64,000 nucleotides of DNA from Devosia subaequoris (GTDB lineage: Bacteria > Pseudomonadota > Alphaproteobacteria > Rhizobiales > Devosiaceae), in NCBI RefSeq assembly GCF_014197055.1, contig NZ_JACIEW010000005.1, forward strand, positions 1 to 64,000, read 5' to 3'. This document shows, one piece after another, positions 35,605 to 44,064 of the stretch; positions within the stretch are counted from its first letter, which is position 1; each line of letters begins with the position of its first letter. The notes under the pieces are model-generated. The model searched no databases and had not been told where the DNA came from. It saw only the letters and a program-made list of their open reading frames with translations. The position numbers were made by a program, and so were the translations under genes.

Positions 35605-35874
35605 CTATATGGTCGAGGTCGGCAGCACCTCGATGGCGAGGGCATGCACGCTGGACTTCAATTCATCGTCAAGTGCGTCCATCACCGCGCGGTGTTGCGC
35701 TACGCGGCTTAGCCCGTCAAAATTGCGGGTCGCGATTCTGACACGAAAATGGGTTTCACCACCCTCCCGCCAACCGGCGTGACCATGGTGAGACTGGGAT
35801 TCATCGATCACCTCCAGATGGAGGGGAGCGAATTTTTCGGCGAGCTTGGCGTGGATCGTGTCCGTCATGGACAT
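35605..35874 (-). CDS. BolA-family protein
   Basis: 89 residues with the BolA signature: ESQSHHGHAGWREGGETHFRV and LSRVAQHRAVMDAL. BolA proteins work with monothiol glutaredoxins in Fe-S/iron homeostasis. ATG 35874 has GGAG eight bases upstream; ATG 35868 is possible. It is divergent from the DnaJ-like gene, a common alphaproteobacterial arrangement before cobS. Confidence 0.93.
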   Translation of the reverse strand: MSMTDTIHAKLAEKFAPLHLEVIDESQSHHGHAGWREGGETHFRVRIATRNFDGLSRVAQHRAVMDALDDELKSSVHALAIEVLPTSTI

Positions 35875-35916
35875 GGTGTCGGCTCCAATATCTGACTGAA
35901 GACACAACTAGGCACA

Positions 35917-36540
35917 ATGAAACAGCAATCCAAGCTCTTCGATAACATTCGCATTCGGCCGCGGCGGGAGGAAAAGCCCGAACCGATCGAGGTGCAGTGC
36001 GACTGGGAAGGCTGCGAAGCGGCCGGCGAGTTCAGGGCCCCCAAGGGCGCGGGCTCGGAGGGCCAGTATCACAATTTTTGCCTCGAGCATGTGCGGCACT
36101 ACAACAAGGCGTTCAACTATTTTGCCGGCATGAGCCCCGAAGAGCTGGACGAAGCGCTGCACACCCCGCCCAAGGCCGAATCGCGCTCGACCTTTGCCAC
36201 GGGCAACCCCACTGCGGCGCGTGCCGCGGGGCGCAATGCGGCCAAGCCCGGCGACAAATATGGTGACCCGTTCGGGGTTTTCGCGCGCTATCGCTATCAG
36301 CAGTCCAAGCGGCCGGCGACCGAGCGGGTCAAGCCGCTCAACGAACCGGACCGGCGGGCGCTTGAAGTGCTGGGCTTTACCGCCCACGCCAAGTCCGACG
36401 AGATCAAGCGGGCCTATAAGGACCTGGTCAAGAAGCACCATCCGGACGTCAATGGCGGCGACGCCTCTTCCGAGGAACGTCTACGTTCGGTGATCGCGGC
36501 CTATACCCATTTGAAGAAACAGGGGTTCGTGGTGCGCTAG
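35917..36540 (+). CDS. J-domain (DnaJ-like) protein
   Basis: 207 residues. The N-terminal ~100 residues form a distinct region with cysteines and a His (VQCDWEGCEAAGEF, NFCLEHVRHYNKAFNYF). The C-terminal J-domain is clear: ALEVLGF, EIKRAYKDLVKKHHPDVNGGD with the HPD that stimulates DnaK. Unlike DnaJ, the J-domain is C-terminal and there is no substrate domain. It lies directly upstream of cobS. Confidence 0.92.
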   Translation: MKQQSKLFDNIRIRPRREEKPEPIEVQCDWEGCEAAGEFRAPKGAGSEGQYHNFCLEHVRHYNKAFNYFAGMSPEELDEALHTPPKAESRSTFATGNPTAARAAGRNAAKPGDKYGDPFGVFARYRYQQSKRPATERVKPLNEPDRRALEVLGFTAHAKSDEIKRAYKDLVKKHHPDVNGGDASSEERLRSVIAAYTHLKKQGFVVR

Positions 36541-36708
36541 CACCGGCCCTTGCGGGCGCCAGAGCGTACGTATTGTTTGCCGGACCTCCCAGCGGCTGCC
36601 CGATCGTCACCCCGGCCTCACCATCCCGAGGCTACCCGCGTCGTCACATTGCTGCTATAGAGCCACCGCCTTCGCAGAATTTTTCCTTGCATTTCCAAGA
36701 GTCCGACC

Positions 36709-37692
36709 ATGACTGAATTCGCAAATTTGCCCGATACCGAATACCAGGCGCGGGATCTGTTCGGGATTGATACGGACATGGTGGTCAAGGGTTACAAAGA
36801 ACGCAGCGACCATGTGCCGCCGATCGATCCGGACTATCTGTTCGACCGCAATACCACGCTCGCGATCCTGGCGGGTTTTGCCTATAACCGCCGCGTCATG
36901 GTGCAGGGCTATCACGGCACGGGCAAATCCACCCATATCGAACAGGTCGCTGCACGGCTGAACTGGCCATTGGTGCGCGTGAACCTGGACAGCCATGTGA
37001 GCCGGATCGATCTGGTGGGCAAGGACGCGATTGTCCTCAAGGACGGCAAGCAGATCACCGAGTTCCGCGACGGCATCCTGCCGTGGGCGGTGCAGAACAA
37101 TATCGCGCTGGTGTTCGACGAATATGATGCGGGGCGTCCGGACGTGATGTTCGTGATCCAGCGCGTGCTTGAACAGTCGGGCCGGCTGACCCTGCTCGAC
37201 CAGAACCGTGTCATCGTCCCGCACCCCTCCTTCCGCCTGTTCTCGACCACCAATACGATTGGCCTGGGCGATACTTCGGGACTTTATCACGGCACGCAGC
37301 AGATCAATCAGGGTCAGATGGACCGCTGGAGCATCGTGACGACGCTCAACTATCTGCCGCATGACAAGGAAGTCGGCATCGTCCTGGCCAAGAACAAGGC
37401 CTATGGCGAGACCGACAAGGGCCAGAAGCAGATCGCCAATATGGTGCGCCTGGCAGATTTGACGCGCTCGGCCTTCATCAATGGCGATATCTCGACCGTG
37501 ATGAGCCCGCGCGGCGTCATCACCTGGGCCGAGAACGCCGTCATTTTCGGCGGCGATGTCGGCTTTGCCTTCCGGTTGACCTTCCTGAACAAATGCGACG
37601 AGCTCGAACGCCCGGTGGTGGCCGAGTTCTATCAGCGCGTGTTCGGCGAAGACCTGCCGGAAAGCTCCGCCAATCTGGCGGTGATGGCTTAG
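36709..37692 (+). CDS. cobS: aerobic cobaltochelatase subunit CobS
   Basis: 327-residue AAA+ ATPase that, with CobT and CobN, inserts cobalt into hydrogenobyrinic acid a,c-diamide in aerobic cobalamin synthesis. Walker A is [14 protein letters not shown], Walker [15 protein letters not shown], and [21 protein letters not shown] is sensor-like. CobT follows after a 127-base spacer with a palindromic repeat. CobN is not in the window. Confidence 0.96.
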   Translation: MTEFANLPDTEYQARDLFGIDTDMVVKGYKERSDHVPPIDPDYLFDRNTTLAILAGFAYNRRVMVQGYHGTGKSTHIEQVAARLNWPLVRVNLDSHVSRIDLVGKDAIVLKDGKQITEFRDGILPWAVQNNIALVFDEYDAGRPDVMFVIQRVLEQSGRLTLLDQNRVIVPHPSFRLFSTTNTIGLGDTSGLYHGTQQINQGQMDRWSIVTTLNYLPHDKEVGIVLAKNKAYGETDKGQKQIANMVRLADLTRSAFINGDISTVMSPRGVITWAENAVIFGGDVGFAFRLTFLNKCDELERPVVAEFYQRVFGEDLPESSANLAVMA

Positions 37693-37706
37693 TCCAGCGC
37701 GTACGG

Positions 37707-37794
37707 CCTCGCCCTTCGACAGGCTCAGGGTGAGGTCTACTGTGAATTCTGCGTCGTCTCGTAGACCTCATGGTGAGCTTGTCGAACCACGAGG
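37707..37794. repeat. imperfect inverted repeat between cobS and cobT
   Basis: Two 34-base arms (37707-37740 and 37761-37794) are inverted copies with seven mismatches, around a 20-base loop. The core reads TTCGACAGGCTCAGGGTGAG on one arm and CTCATGGTGAGCTTGTCGAA on the other. This sequence family is a widespread palindromic element in alphaproteobacterial genomes. Here it splits an otherwise compact cobS-cobT operon and may affect mRNA stability between them. Confidence 0.85.
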
Positions 37795-37819
37795 TCGCGG
37801 CCACCAAGGCAACTGATAC

Positions 37820-39709
37820 ATGGCACAACCTCCGCGCAGCAAAGCCAATAAGCCGGACCAGACCCAGGCGTTCAAGAGCGCCATGGGTGCGACGGTGCGC
37901 GCAATCGGGGCCAAGCCAGACCTTGAGGTGAGCTTTACCGCCGACCGGCCTTTGCTGACCTCGGACAAGGCGCGGCTGGCCAATCTGCCGCGCCTGCCGA
38001 CCAAGCGCGATATTGCCATTGCCCGTGGGCAGGGCGACGCCATGGCCATGCGACTGGCCAGCCACGATCCGGAATCCCACCGCAAGCGGGCGCCTATGGA
38101 CCCGCAGGCCCGAGCGGCCTTCGATGCGCTCGAACAGGCGCGGGTGGAATCGCTGGGCTGCATCCGCATGCCGGGCATGGTGGGCAATATTCACGAAATG
38201 CTGGAAGACCGGCTGTTTCGCGCCAATTTCGCTGAAGTCGACGACAAGGGCGATGCGCCGCTGGCCGAGGCGCTGGGATTGATGCTGCGCGAAAAGCTGG
38301 CCGGGGTGGACGTGCCGCCTTCGGGCCATGCGCTGGTTGATCTCTGGCGCAAGGAGATCGAGAGCAAGGCCGGTCCCTCGATCGAAAAGCTGCTCGAGGC
38401 CTATGAAAGCCAGGAGGACTTTTCGCGGGCCGCGCGCGCGGTGTTGCGCGACCTCAACCTGATCGCCGAAAGCGACATGGAAGACCCCTCCGACAGCGAT
38501 GAGGAAGCGGCCGAGGACAGCCAGCCCGAACAGGCCCAGGGATCGGATCAGGACCAGGAGCAGGGCGAAGGCGAGAACGAACAGTCCGAGAGCGAGGACG
38601 ACCAGCAGGCTGGCGAAAGTGAAGAATCCGGCGATGTCGAAGGCATGGACGCTGACATGGCCGACAGCGACGAGAACGCCGAGGCCGAAGCGGGCGAGGA
38701 TGCGCCGATGCCCCCACCCGCCAAGGATGGCGGCGAGCGGCTCTCGAACCAGTTCAACTACAAGGTGTTCACGCAGAAATATGACGAGATCGTCAAGGCG
38801 GCGGAGCTGTGTCCACCCGATGAGCTCGACCAGTTGCGGGCCCTGCTCGACAAGCAACTGGAGAACCTGGCGGGTGCCGTAGCGCGGCTGGCCAACAAGC
38901 TGCAGCGCCGGCTGATGGCCAAGCAGAACCGGAGCTGGCAGTTCGATCTCGAGGAAGGGCTGCTCGATACGGCGCGCCTCACCCGCGTGGTTACTGACCC
39001 GCTGCAGGCCTTGAGCTTCAAGGTCGAAAACGACACCGAATTCCGCGATACCGTGGTGACGCTGCTGATCGACAATTCGGGTTCGATGCGCGGCCGGCCG
39101 ATCACCATTGCGGCGATCTGCGGCGACATTCTCGCGCGCACGCTCGAGCGATGCGGGGTAAAGGTCGAGATCCTGGGCTTTACCACCCGCGCCTGGAAAG
39201 GCGGCAAGAGTCGGGAGGCGTGGCTGGAAGCCAATCGCCCCACCAATCCGGGCCGGGTCAACGATATTCGCCACATCATCTACAAGGCAGCAGACGAGCC
39301 CTGGCGCCATGCCCGGCGCAATCTCGGGCTGATGATGCGCGAGGGGCTGCTCAAGGAGAACATCGATGGCGAGGCGCTCGAATGGGCGCGCAAGCGCCTG
39401 ATGGCGCGGCCCGAGCAGCGGCGCATCATGATGGTGATTTCCGATGGCGCTCCGGTGGATGACTCGACCCAGTCAGTCAATGCCGGCAACTATCTCGAAG
39501 CCCATCTGCGCCAGGTGATCGAGGATATCGAAACCCGCTCGCCGATCCAGTTGGTGGCGGTGGGCATCGGCCACGATGTGACCCGCTATTACCGGCGCGC
39601 CGTGACCCTGCTCGATGCCGAGGAACTGGCCGGGGCGCTGACCGATGAATTGGCGGCGCTGTTCGACGAGGAACTGCCGGCCCAGACGCGGCGGCGGGCC
39701 AGGGGATGA
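37820..39709 (+). CDS. cobT: aerobic cobaltochelatase subunit CobT
   Basis: 629 residues. A helical N-terminal domain is followed by a long acidic, low-complexity segment (roughly residues 215-295, rich in Asp/Glu/Ser/Gln). The C-terminal von Willebrand A domain has the MIDAS motif [12 protein letters not shown]. CobT forms a ring with CobS resembling magnesium chelatase D/I. Its stop overlaps the next gene (ATGA). Confidence 0.96.
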   Translation: MAQPPRSKANKPDQTQAFKSAMGATVRAIGAKPDLEVSFTADRPLLTSDKARLANLPRLPTKRDIAIARGQGDAMAMRLASHDPESHRKRAPMDPQARAAFDALEQARVESLGCIRMPGMVGNIHEMLEDRLFRANFAEVDDKGDAPLAEALGLMLREKLAGVDVPPSGHALVDLWRKEIESKAGPSIEKLLEAYESQEDFSRAARAVLRDLNLIAESDMEDPSDSDEEAAEDSQPEQAQGSDQDQEQGEGENEQSESEDDQQAGESEESGDVEGMDADMADSDENAEAEAGEDAPMPPPAKDGGERLSNQFNYKVFTQKYDEIVKAAELCPPDELDQLRALLDKQLENLAGAVARLANKLQRRLMAKQNRSWQFDLEEGLLDTARLTRVVTDPLQALSFKVENDTEFRDTVVTLLIDNSGSMRGRPITIAAICGDILARTLERCGVKVEILGFTTRAWKGGKSREAWLEANRPTNPGRVNDIRHIIYKAADEPWRHARRNLGLMMREGLLKENIDGEALEWARKRLMARPEQRRIMMVISDGAPVDDSTQSVNAGNYLEAHLRQVIEDIETRSPIQLVAVGIGHDVTRYYRRAVTLLDAEELAGALTDELAALFDEELPAQTRRRARG

Positions 39710-40698
39710 TGCTGCGGGCCGCAACTGCCGTGGCACTGTTGGTTCTGGCCTTGCCGGCCGGGGCGATGGAGTTGATGGTCAGTGCCGCTCCCGTCACCCG
39801 GTTCAAGGGCGCAGAACTGGACCAGCCGGTCGAACGGCTGATCTTTCGCGGCGGGCTGACGCTGCAAAGCCCGGTTGACACTTTTGGCGGCCTCTCCGGC
39901 GTTACCCAGACCGGCCCAGACCAACGCATTGCTTTTGTCTCCGACCGGGGCAACTTCATTTCCGGACAATTAGCCTATGATGAGGCAGACCGACTGATCG
40001 GCTTGATCGGTGTTACAATCGAGCCGATGCAGAATTCGGGCGGTACTGTGTTGCCGCGCCAGTATGCCCGCGATGCCGAAGGCATGGACACGGTCTGGCG
40101 CGATGGCGCGGCCTATGCGGTGCGCGTGGGGTTCGAGCATCTGACCCGGGTGGCGGACTTTGAGATAACGGATGGCCGGCCGGATGGCGCGGCGCGGGAA
40201 GTCAACATTCCGCAGTGGCTGACCGATCTGAGGACCAATGAAAGCCTGGAATCGGTCTGCATTGCCCCGGAAGCATCGCCCATTGCCGGTTCCACCCTGC
40301 TGCTGACCGAAGAAGCGCTCGACAGCGATGGCAATCATCGCGGTGAGTTGCTGGGCGTCAATGACAAGGGACCGATTGGCTATGCCAACAGCCCAATCGT
40401 CAACCCGACGGACTGCAAATTCCTGCCCAATGGCGATCTGCTGGTGCTCGAGCGGGGGGTGTCGCTGTTTGCCTTCGTGATGAATTTGCGGCTGGTGCCG
40501 GCCGATCAGGTGCGGCCGGGCAATCTGATGCGCGGCGAGTTGCTGGTCTCGGCGCAAGGCGGCGAGATCGACAATATGGAAAGCCTGCTGGTGCACGAAA
40601 CGCCCGGCGGCGAGACGCGCATCCTCATCGGCTCGGACAATAATTTCAACGATTGGCAGCGCAATCTTGTCCTTGAGTTCGCGCTGCCACAGGAATAG
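39706..40698 (+). CDS. exported esterase-like phytase-family protein
   Basis: 330 residues with a signal peptide ([20 protein letters not shown]) and a beta-propeller-type 'esterase-like activity of phytase' domain: FGGLSGVTQ...[65 protein letters not shown]. It is coupled to cobT by an ATGA overlap although no link to cobalamin is known. Substrate unknown. Confidence 0.87.
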   Translation: MMLRAATAVALLVLALPAGAMELMVSAAPVTRFKGAELDQPVERLIFRGGLTLQSPVDTFGGLSGVTQTGPDQRIAFVSDRGNFISGQLAYDEADRLIGLIGVTIEPMQNSGGTVLPRQYARDAEGMDTVWRDGAAYAVRVGFEHLTRVADFEITDGRPDGAAREVNIPQWLTDLRTNESLESVCIAPEASPIAGSTLLLTEEALDSDGNHRGELLGVNDKGPIGYANSPIVNPTDCKFLPNGDLLVLERGVSLFAFVMNLRLVPADQVRPGNLMRGELLVSAQGGEIDNMESLLVHETPGGETRILIGSDNNFNDWQRNLVLEFALPQE

Positions 40699-40719
40699 CC
40701 AGGCCTATTCGGCCGGCTT

Positions 40720-41355
40720 TCAGGCCGCCACCGGCATCTTGCGCAGTACCAGGTCGCGGACGGTCTTGTAGGGCGCCAGCATCAGCACTGCCATTACCAG
40801 TTTGACCAAGAAGTCGCCCAGCGCGAGGGACTGCCAGAGTTCGACTTCCGGGCCGATGCCGAGCAGCGGGGCGGGGAAGGCGAGTGAAGAGTCATCCATG
40901 CCGAACAGCGCATCGATGCCAGCGAAAGCCGGGGCCATGGCGAGGCTGAAGAACAGCGCCGTGTCGAGCGCGGAGGAGACCAGCGAGGAGAACATGGGCG
41001 CATGCCACCAGGCGCTGTTGCGCAGTCGGTGGAAGATCGAGATGTCGAGCAATTGAGCGACCAGGAATGCCGAGCCTGAGGCAATTGCGATGCGCGGGGT
41101 TGCCAACCAGATCGAGAGGATCACCGCCACGGCAAAACCAGCCACGACGACGAGCCGGGCGCGTTGTGGGCCGAAGGCGCGGTTGGAAAGGTCGGTGACC
41201 AGGAAGGCGACAGGATAGGTGAACGCGCCCCAGGTGAGGATGTCACCGAGGTTGACGCCACCGATCATGGCGTCGACGGGGAACTGGACCAGAAAGTTGG
41301 AGGCGGCGATGACGGCCACCATGGCGGCAATGGCCACCAGGAAACGAGACAGCAT
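40720..41355 (-). CDS. yhhQ: queuosine precursor transporter (YhhQ/VUT family)
   Basis: 211 residues with about six transmembrane helices and the family motifs AASNFLVQFP, TYPVAFLVTDLSNRAFG, FLVAQLLDISIFHRLR and SALDTALFF. E. coli YhhQ imports preQ0/preQ1 for queuosine tRNA modification. ATG 41355 has GAAGG upstream; an in-frame Met at 41388 is less likely. A hairpin-rich leader precedes it, but I could not match it to a known preQ1 riboswitch. Confidence 0.9.
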   Translation of the reverse strand: MLSRFLVAIAAMVAVIAASNFLVQFPVDAMIGGVNLGDILTWGAFTYPVAFLVTDLSNRAFGPQRARLVVVAGFAVAVILSIWLATPRIAIASGSAFLVAQLLDISIFHRLRNSAWWHAPMFSSLVSSALDTALFFSLAMAPAFAGIDALFGMDDSSLAFPAPLLGIGPEVELWQSLALGDFLVKLVMAVLMLAPYKTVRDLVLRKMPVAA

Positions 41356-41410
41356 TGGACTACCTTCATGTGATCCGCCGACCGGCAACAGACCGGGGCG
41401 GGGAGCTGAT

Positions 41411-41434
41411 GTGACGCCGGATTTGCGGCGACAC
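41411..41434 (-). other. stem-loop in the yhhQ leader
   Basis: The arms GTGACGCCG and CGGCGACAC pair over nine positions with one mismatch, around a six-base loop. The stem lies 55-80 bases upstream of the yhhQ start. No T run follows, so it is not a terminator. It may belong to a structured leader. Confidence 0.5.
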
Positions 41435-41484
41435 CGGGTCTTGTGCCTGCCTCAATTGGGCAGGACGCATGGAAGCCAAGCTTC

Positions 41485-41524
41485 CAAAAAAACAAGACCG
41501 CGTGGCAGTTGCCCACCACGCGGC
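41485..41524 (-). terminator. rpmB terminator
   Basis: On the minus strand CCGCGTGG-tgggcaact-CCACGCGG is followed by TCTTGTTTTTTT, about 20 bases after the rpmB stop. Confidence 0.92.
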
Positions 41525-41546
41525 CAGAAACTCGAATGCAGAAATC

Positions 41547-41831
41547 CTAGCCAGCGAGGGTGGCGCGGATTTCCTTCTTCAGGCCCAGAGCCAGCGGGGA
41601 CAGGTCGGCGTCGTCCTGCTTGAGCAGGAAGGCGTCCAGACCACCGCGATGCTCGACGGTGCGCAGTGCGGAAGTGGCGACACGCAGCTTGACCGGACGA
41701 TTGAGCGCGTCCGAGAGCAGGGTGACGTTCACCAGATTGGGGAGGAAGCGGCGGCGGGTACGGTTAAGGGCGTGCGAAACATTATTGCCCACCATAACAC
41801 CCTTGCCGGTCAGTTCGCAGCGACGTGCCAT
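41547..41831 (-). CDS. rpmB: 50S ribosomal protein L28
   Basis: 94 residues beginning [20 protein letters not shown] and containing [11 protein letters not shown], both diagnostic of bL28. ATG 41831 has AGGATC upstream; the open frame continues upstream without family similarity. It is monocistronic, with its own terminator. Confidence 0.97.
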   Translation of the reverse strand: MARRCELTGKGVMVGNNVSHALNRTRRRFLPNLVNVTLLSDALNRPVKLRVATSALRTVEHRGGLDAFLLKQDDADLSPLALGLKKEIRATLAG

Positions 41832-42073
41832 TGGTCTTGATCCTGTTTGTGTAAAGGTCCTGCGTGGCGGGGACGTCCCGCTACGGGCCTCGATTGTGAT
41901 GAAATCTCGCGGGTCTTTAGAGAATTGGGGGGCATCCGTCAAGCAAAGAGGCCGGACAAAGCGGCGCGAGCGCCTTGCTTGTGCCCGGTATGGACGGCAG
42001 TTTGGAGATAAACAGTGATTCGTTTCGCCCGGCCAGCGTCTCGCGCGGGCATTTGCAGCCGAGAAGACCACAC

Positions 42074-42856
42074 GTGATCCGCACTGCCTTTGCTCTTGTT
42101 GCCGCCCTCGCACCGCTCACACTTTCACCGACCCTGGCCGCACCGGTCGAGGCACGCGCCAGCTATGTGGTGACGGTGGGCGGGATCAATGTGGCCATGG
42201 TTGATATCGACCTCAATGATGATGGCGCGCGCTACGGGCTAGATTTGTCGGCGCGGGTGGCGGGGCTGGGGAGCGTCGTGGCCAGTGGCACAGCCAGCGC
42301 CTCGGTGTCGGGGTCTTCGGCGGGCCCGTCTCTGCAATCGCAGAGCTTTGCGCTGGAGACGCGGGCCAATGGCGAGGTATTCACTGCCAATGTCGGCTAT
42401 GAGGGGCGCAATGTCAGCGCGTTCCAGGTGCAGCCACCGGTGACCGACTCCTATGATCGCGTGCCGCTGGAACGCGGGCATCTCAGGAATGTCGGCGATT
42501 TTCTCTCGGCGTTTGTGCTCAAGGGCAACGGGTTGGACCGGAGCCTGTGCGAGCGCACGCTCAAGATCTTCACCGGGGTCGAGCGCTTCGATATTGCGCT
42601 TGGCTTTCTGGACAATGACGAGGCAACCTCGCCGCGCACCGGCTATCAGGGGCCCCTGGTCGCCTGCTCGCTCGACTATCGGCCGATCTCGGGGCATTTC
42701 GAAAGCTCTGAGATGACTAATTACCTGGCCCAGACCAGCCGTATGATCCTGTGGTACGCGCCGCTGGGGCAGACCGGCTACTTTATTCCCTATCGCGTGA
42801 TTATCGGCACCTCGATGGGCGATCTCTCCATGGTGCTGACCCGCGCCGAGAGCTGA
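42074..42856 (+). CDS. exported DUF3108-family protein
   Basis: About 260 residues with a signal peptide ([20 protein letters not shown]) followed by a beta-rich domain that starts [21 protein letters not shown], as in DUF3108 proteins of the alphaproteobacterial envelope. Two cysteines ([10 protein letters not shown] and [10 protein letters not shown]) may form a disulfide. Start is taken as GTG 42074 with GAGAAG upstream. Function unknown. The gene is next to and divergent from rpmB. Confidence 0.8.
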   Translation: MIRTAFALVAALAPLTLSPTLAAPVEARASYVVTVGGINVAMVDIDLNDDGARYGLDLSARVAGLGSVVASGTASASVSGSSAGPSLQSQSFALETRANGEVFTANVGYEGRNVSAFQVQPPVTDSYDRVPLERGHLRNVGDFLSAFVLKGNGLDRSLCERTLKIFTGVERFDIALGFLDNDEATSPRTGYQGPLVACSLDYRPISGHFESSEMTNYLAQTSRMILWYAPLGQTGYFIPYRVIIGTSMGDLSMVLTRAES

Positions 42857-43225
42857 GTTGCCTGTCCCAGTTTGGGACGGTCAAAAGCTTTTTTGACAAT
42901 TTTGCGACGATACCGGCCCGCCAGTGCGCGTCTCACCGGTTAACGGCCCACCGTGTCCCTTCGACCAGCACACTAAGGGACTGTCAGGAAATGGCCGGAG
43001 GCGAGCGGAATTAACCCGATGTTCACGCACATGAACGGGATTTGGGCTTATCTTGTAGTAAGTTAGCCTGGCTTGTAGGGCCTGTCTCTGCAGCCCACCA
43101 GATATGGTGGAGAACAAAGTGATAGCGGTGATTCCGGCCCGATTCTGTCCCTGTTCGTTCCCCGTTTGGACCAGACCTTAAGGCGGGCCGGATGCACCGA
43201 GCGGCTTTGTGCCGTCATGGCACAG
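42857..43225. other. non-coding stretch before the broken NTF2-like gene
   Basis: About 370 bases. I find no credible gene, RNA or strong terminator here. A TTGACA at 42893 has no suitable -10 partner. Confidence 0.5.
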
Positions 43226-43559
43226 TCAGAGTGTTTCCAGGGTCGCTATGCGCTGGTGGGAATCGAAGGTGAAGGCCTGACGCAGCACGGCAGGGCTCCC
43301 CGGGAAGGTGCCTGAGACTTCGAAGGTGACGATCGTGCGGTCCTTGTCCGCTTCGACCCGCTGCAATTGATAGCGCGGGCGATAAGCGCTCCTCGACGCT
43401 GCGCAGCCAGAGCGCGATGGCCGCTTGCCCGCGGTGCCACTCGCCTTCGTCGTGAACCGAAGCATTTGGCGCGAACAGGGCCGCCGCGTGGAGAGGGTCA
43501 GTGCGCTCGAAATATTGCGAGAGCGGATCGGGAAGCGTTGCGGGATCAAATGCGGACAT
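43226..43559 (-). pseudogene. frameshifted NTF2/SnoaL-like protein
   Basis: The start MSAFDPATLPDPLSQYFER (ATG 43559) and DPLHAAALFAPNASVHDEGE are typical of SnoaL-like NTF2-fold proteins. The second half, RYQLQRVEADKDRTIVTFEV...GTFPGSPAVLRQAFTFD, continues in another frame to a stop at 43226. Removing one of the two T residues at 43384-43385 (minus strand CGCTTATCGC) restores one reading frame with SVEERYRPRYQL. The break is either a recent single-base insertion or a sequencing error. Confidence 0.85.
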
Positions 43560-44064
43560 CCGGCAGATCTCCAAGGTGGTTGATATGAGCTTGTATGCGC
43601 CTGCGTCGTGACAGGCTGTGTCAGTGGCCGTTGTCCCATCCCGATACGTCAACTCGGATTTTCCTCAAGCTTGTGCCCAAAAGCACAGGACTTATGGGCG
43701 TGTCGTCGTGAAGATGGAAAAAATAGCGGAAGAACAAGCGTTTACGCTTCGTTCAGGAATGGCCGATTTTGTCGCCAGTTAACCCTTGGCTAAGCAAGTT
43801 GAACGGATTTCGGGCCGGATTGGCCTTGGTCGCGATCCGAAACGCCAAGCGCTCCAGCTTTAGTGTGGAATCGTGTATGGATGCCACCATATCTAGCCGT
43901 GAACAAAGCCAGACTCACTGAGTCGCGCCGATTCGGTTCTGTTTCGTTCCGCCTCCGTTCTATCGGTGAAGAGGCGTGACAAATTCATGACAAATCTGTC
44001 CTTTGCTGGGACAAGTGCGCCATGCCTCTCGCAAGCCGAGCAGGGACCGCCTACATAGGTGACG
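43560..44064. other. non-coding stretch upstream of the helicase gene
   Basis: About 500 bases without a supported gene. It should contain the promoters of the helicase gene and of the divergent broken gene. I could not identify a convincing -35/-10 pair. Confidence 0.5.

Noticed and set aside
37541-39310. 589-codon open frame on the minus strand
   Set aside because: Antisense to cobT, whose domains are unmistakable; no motif in the shadow frame.
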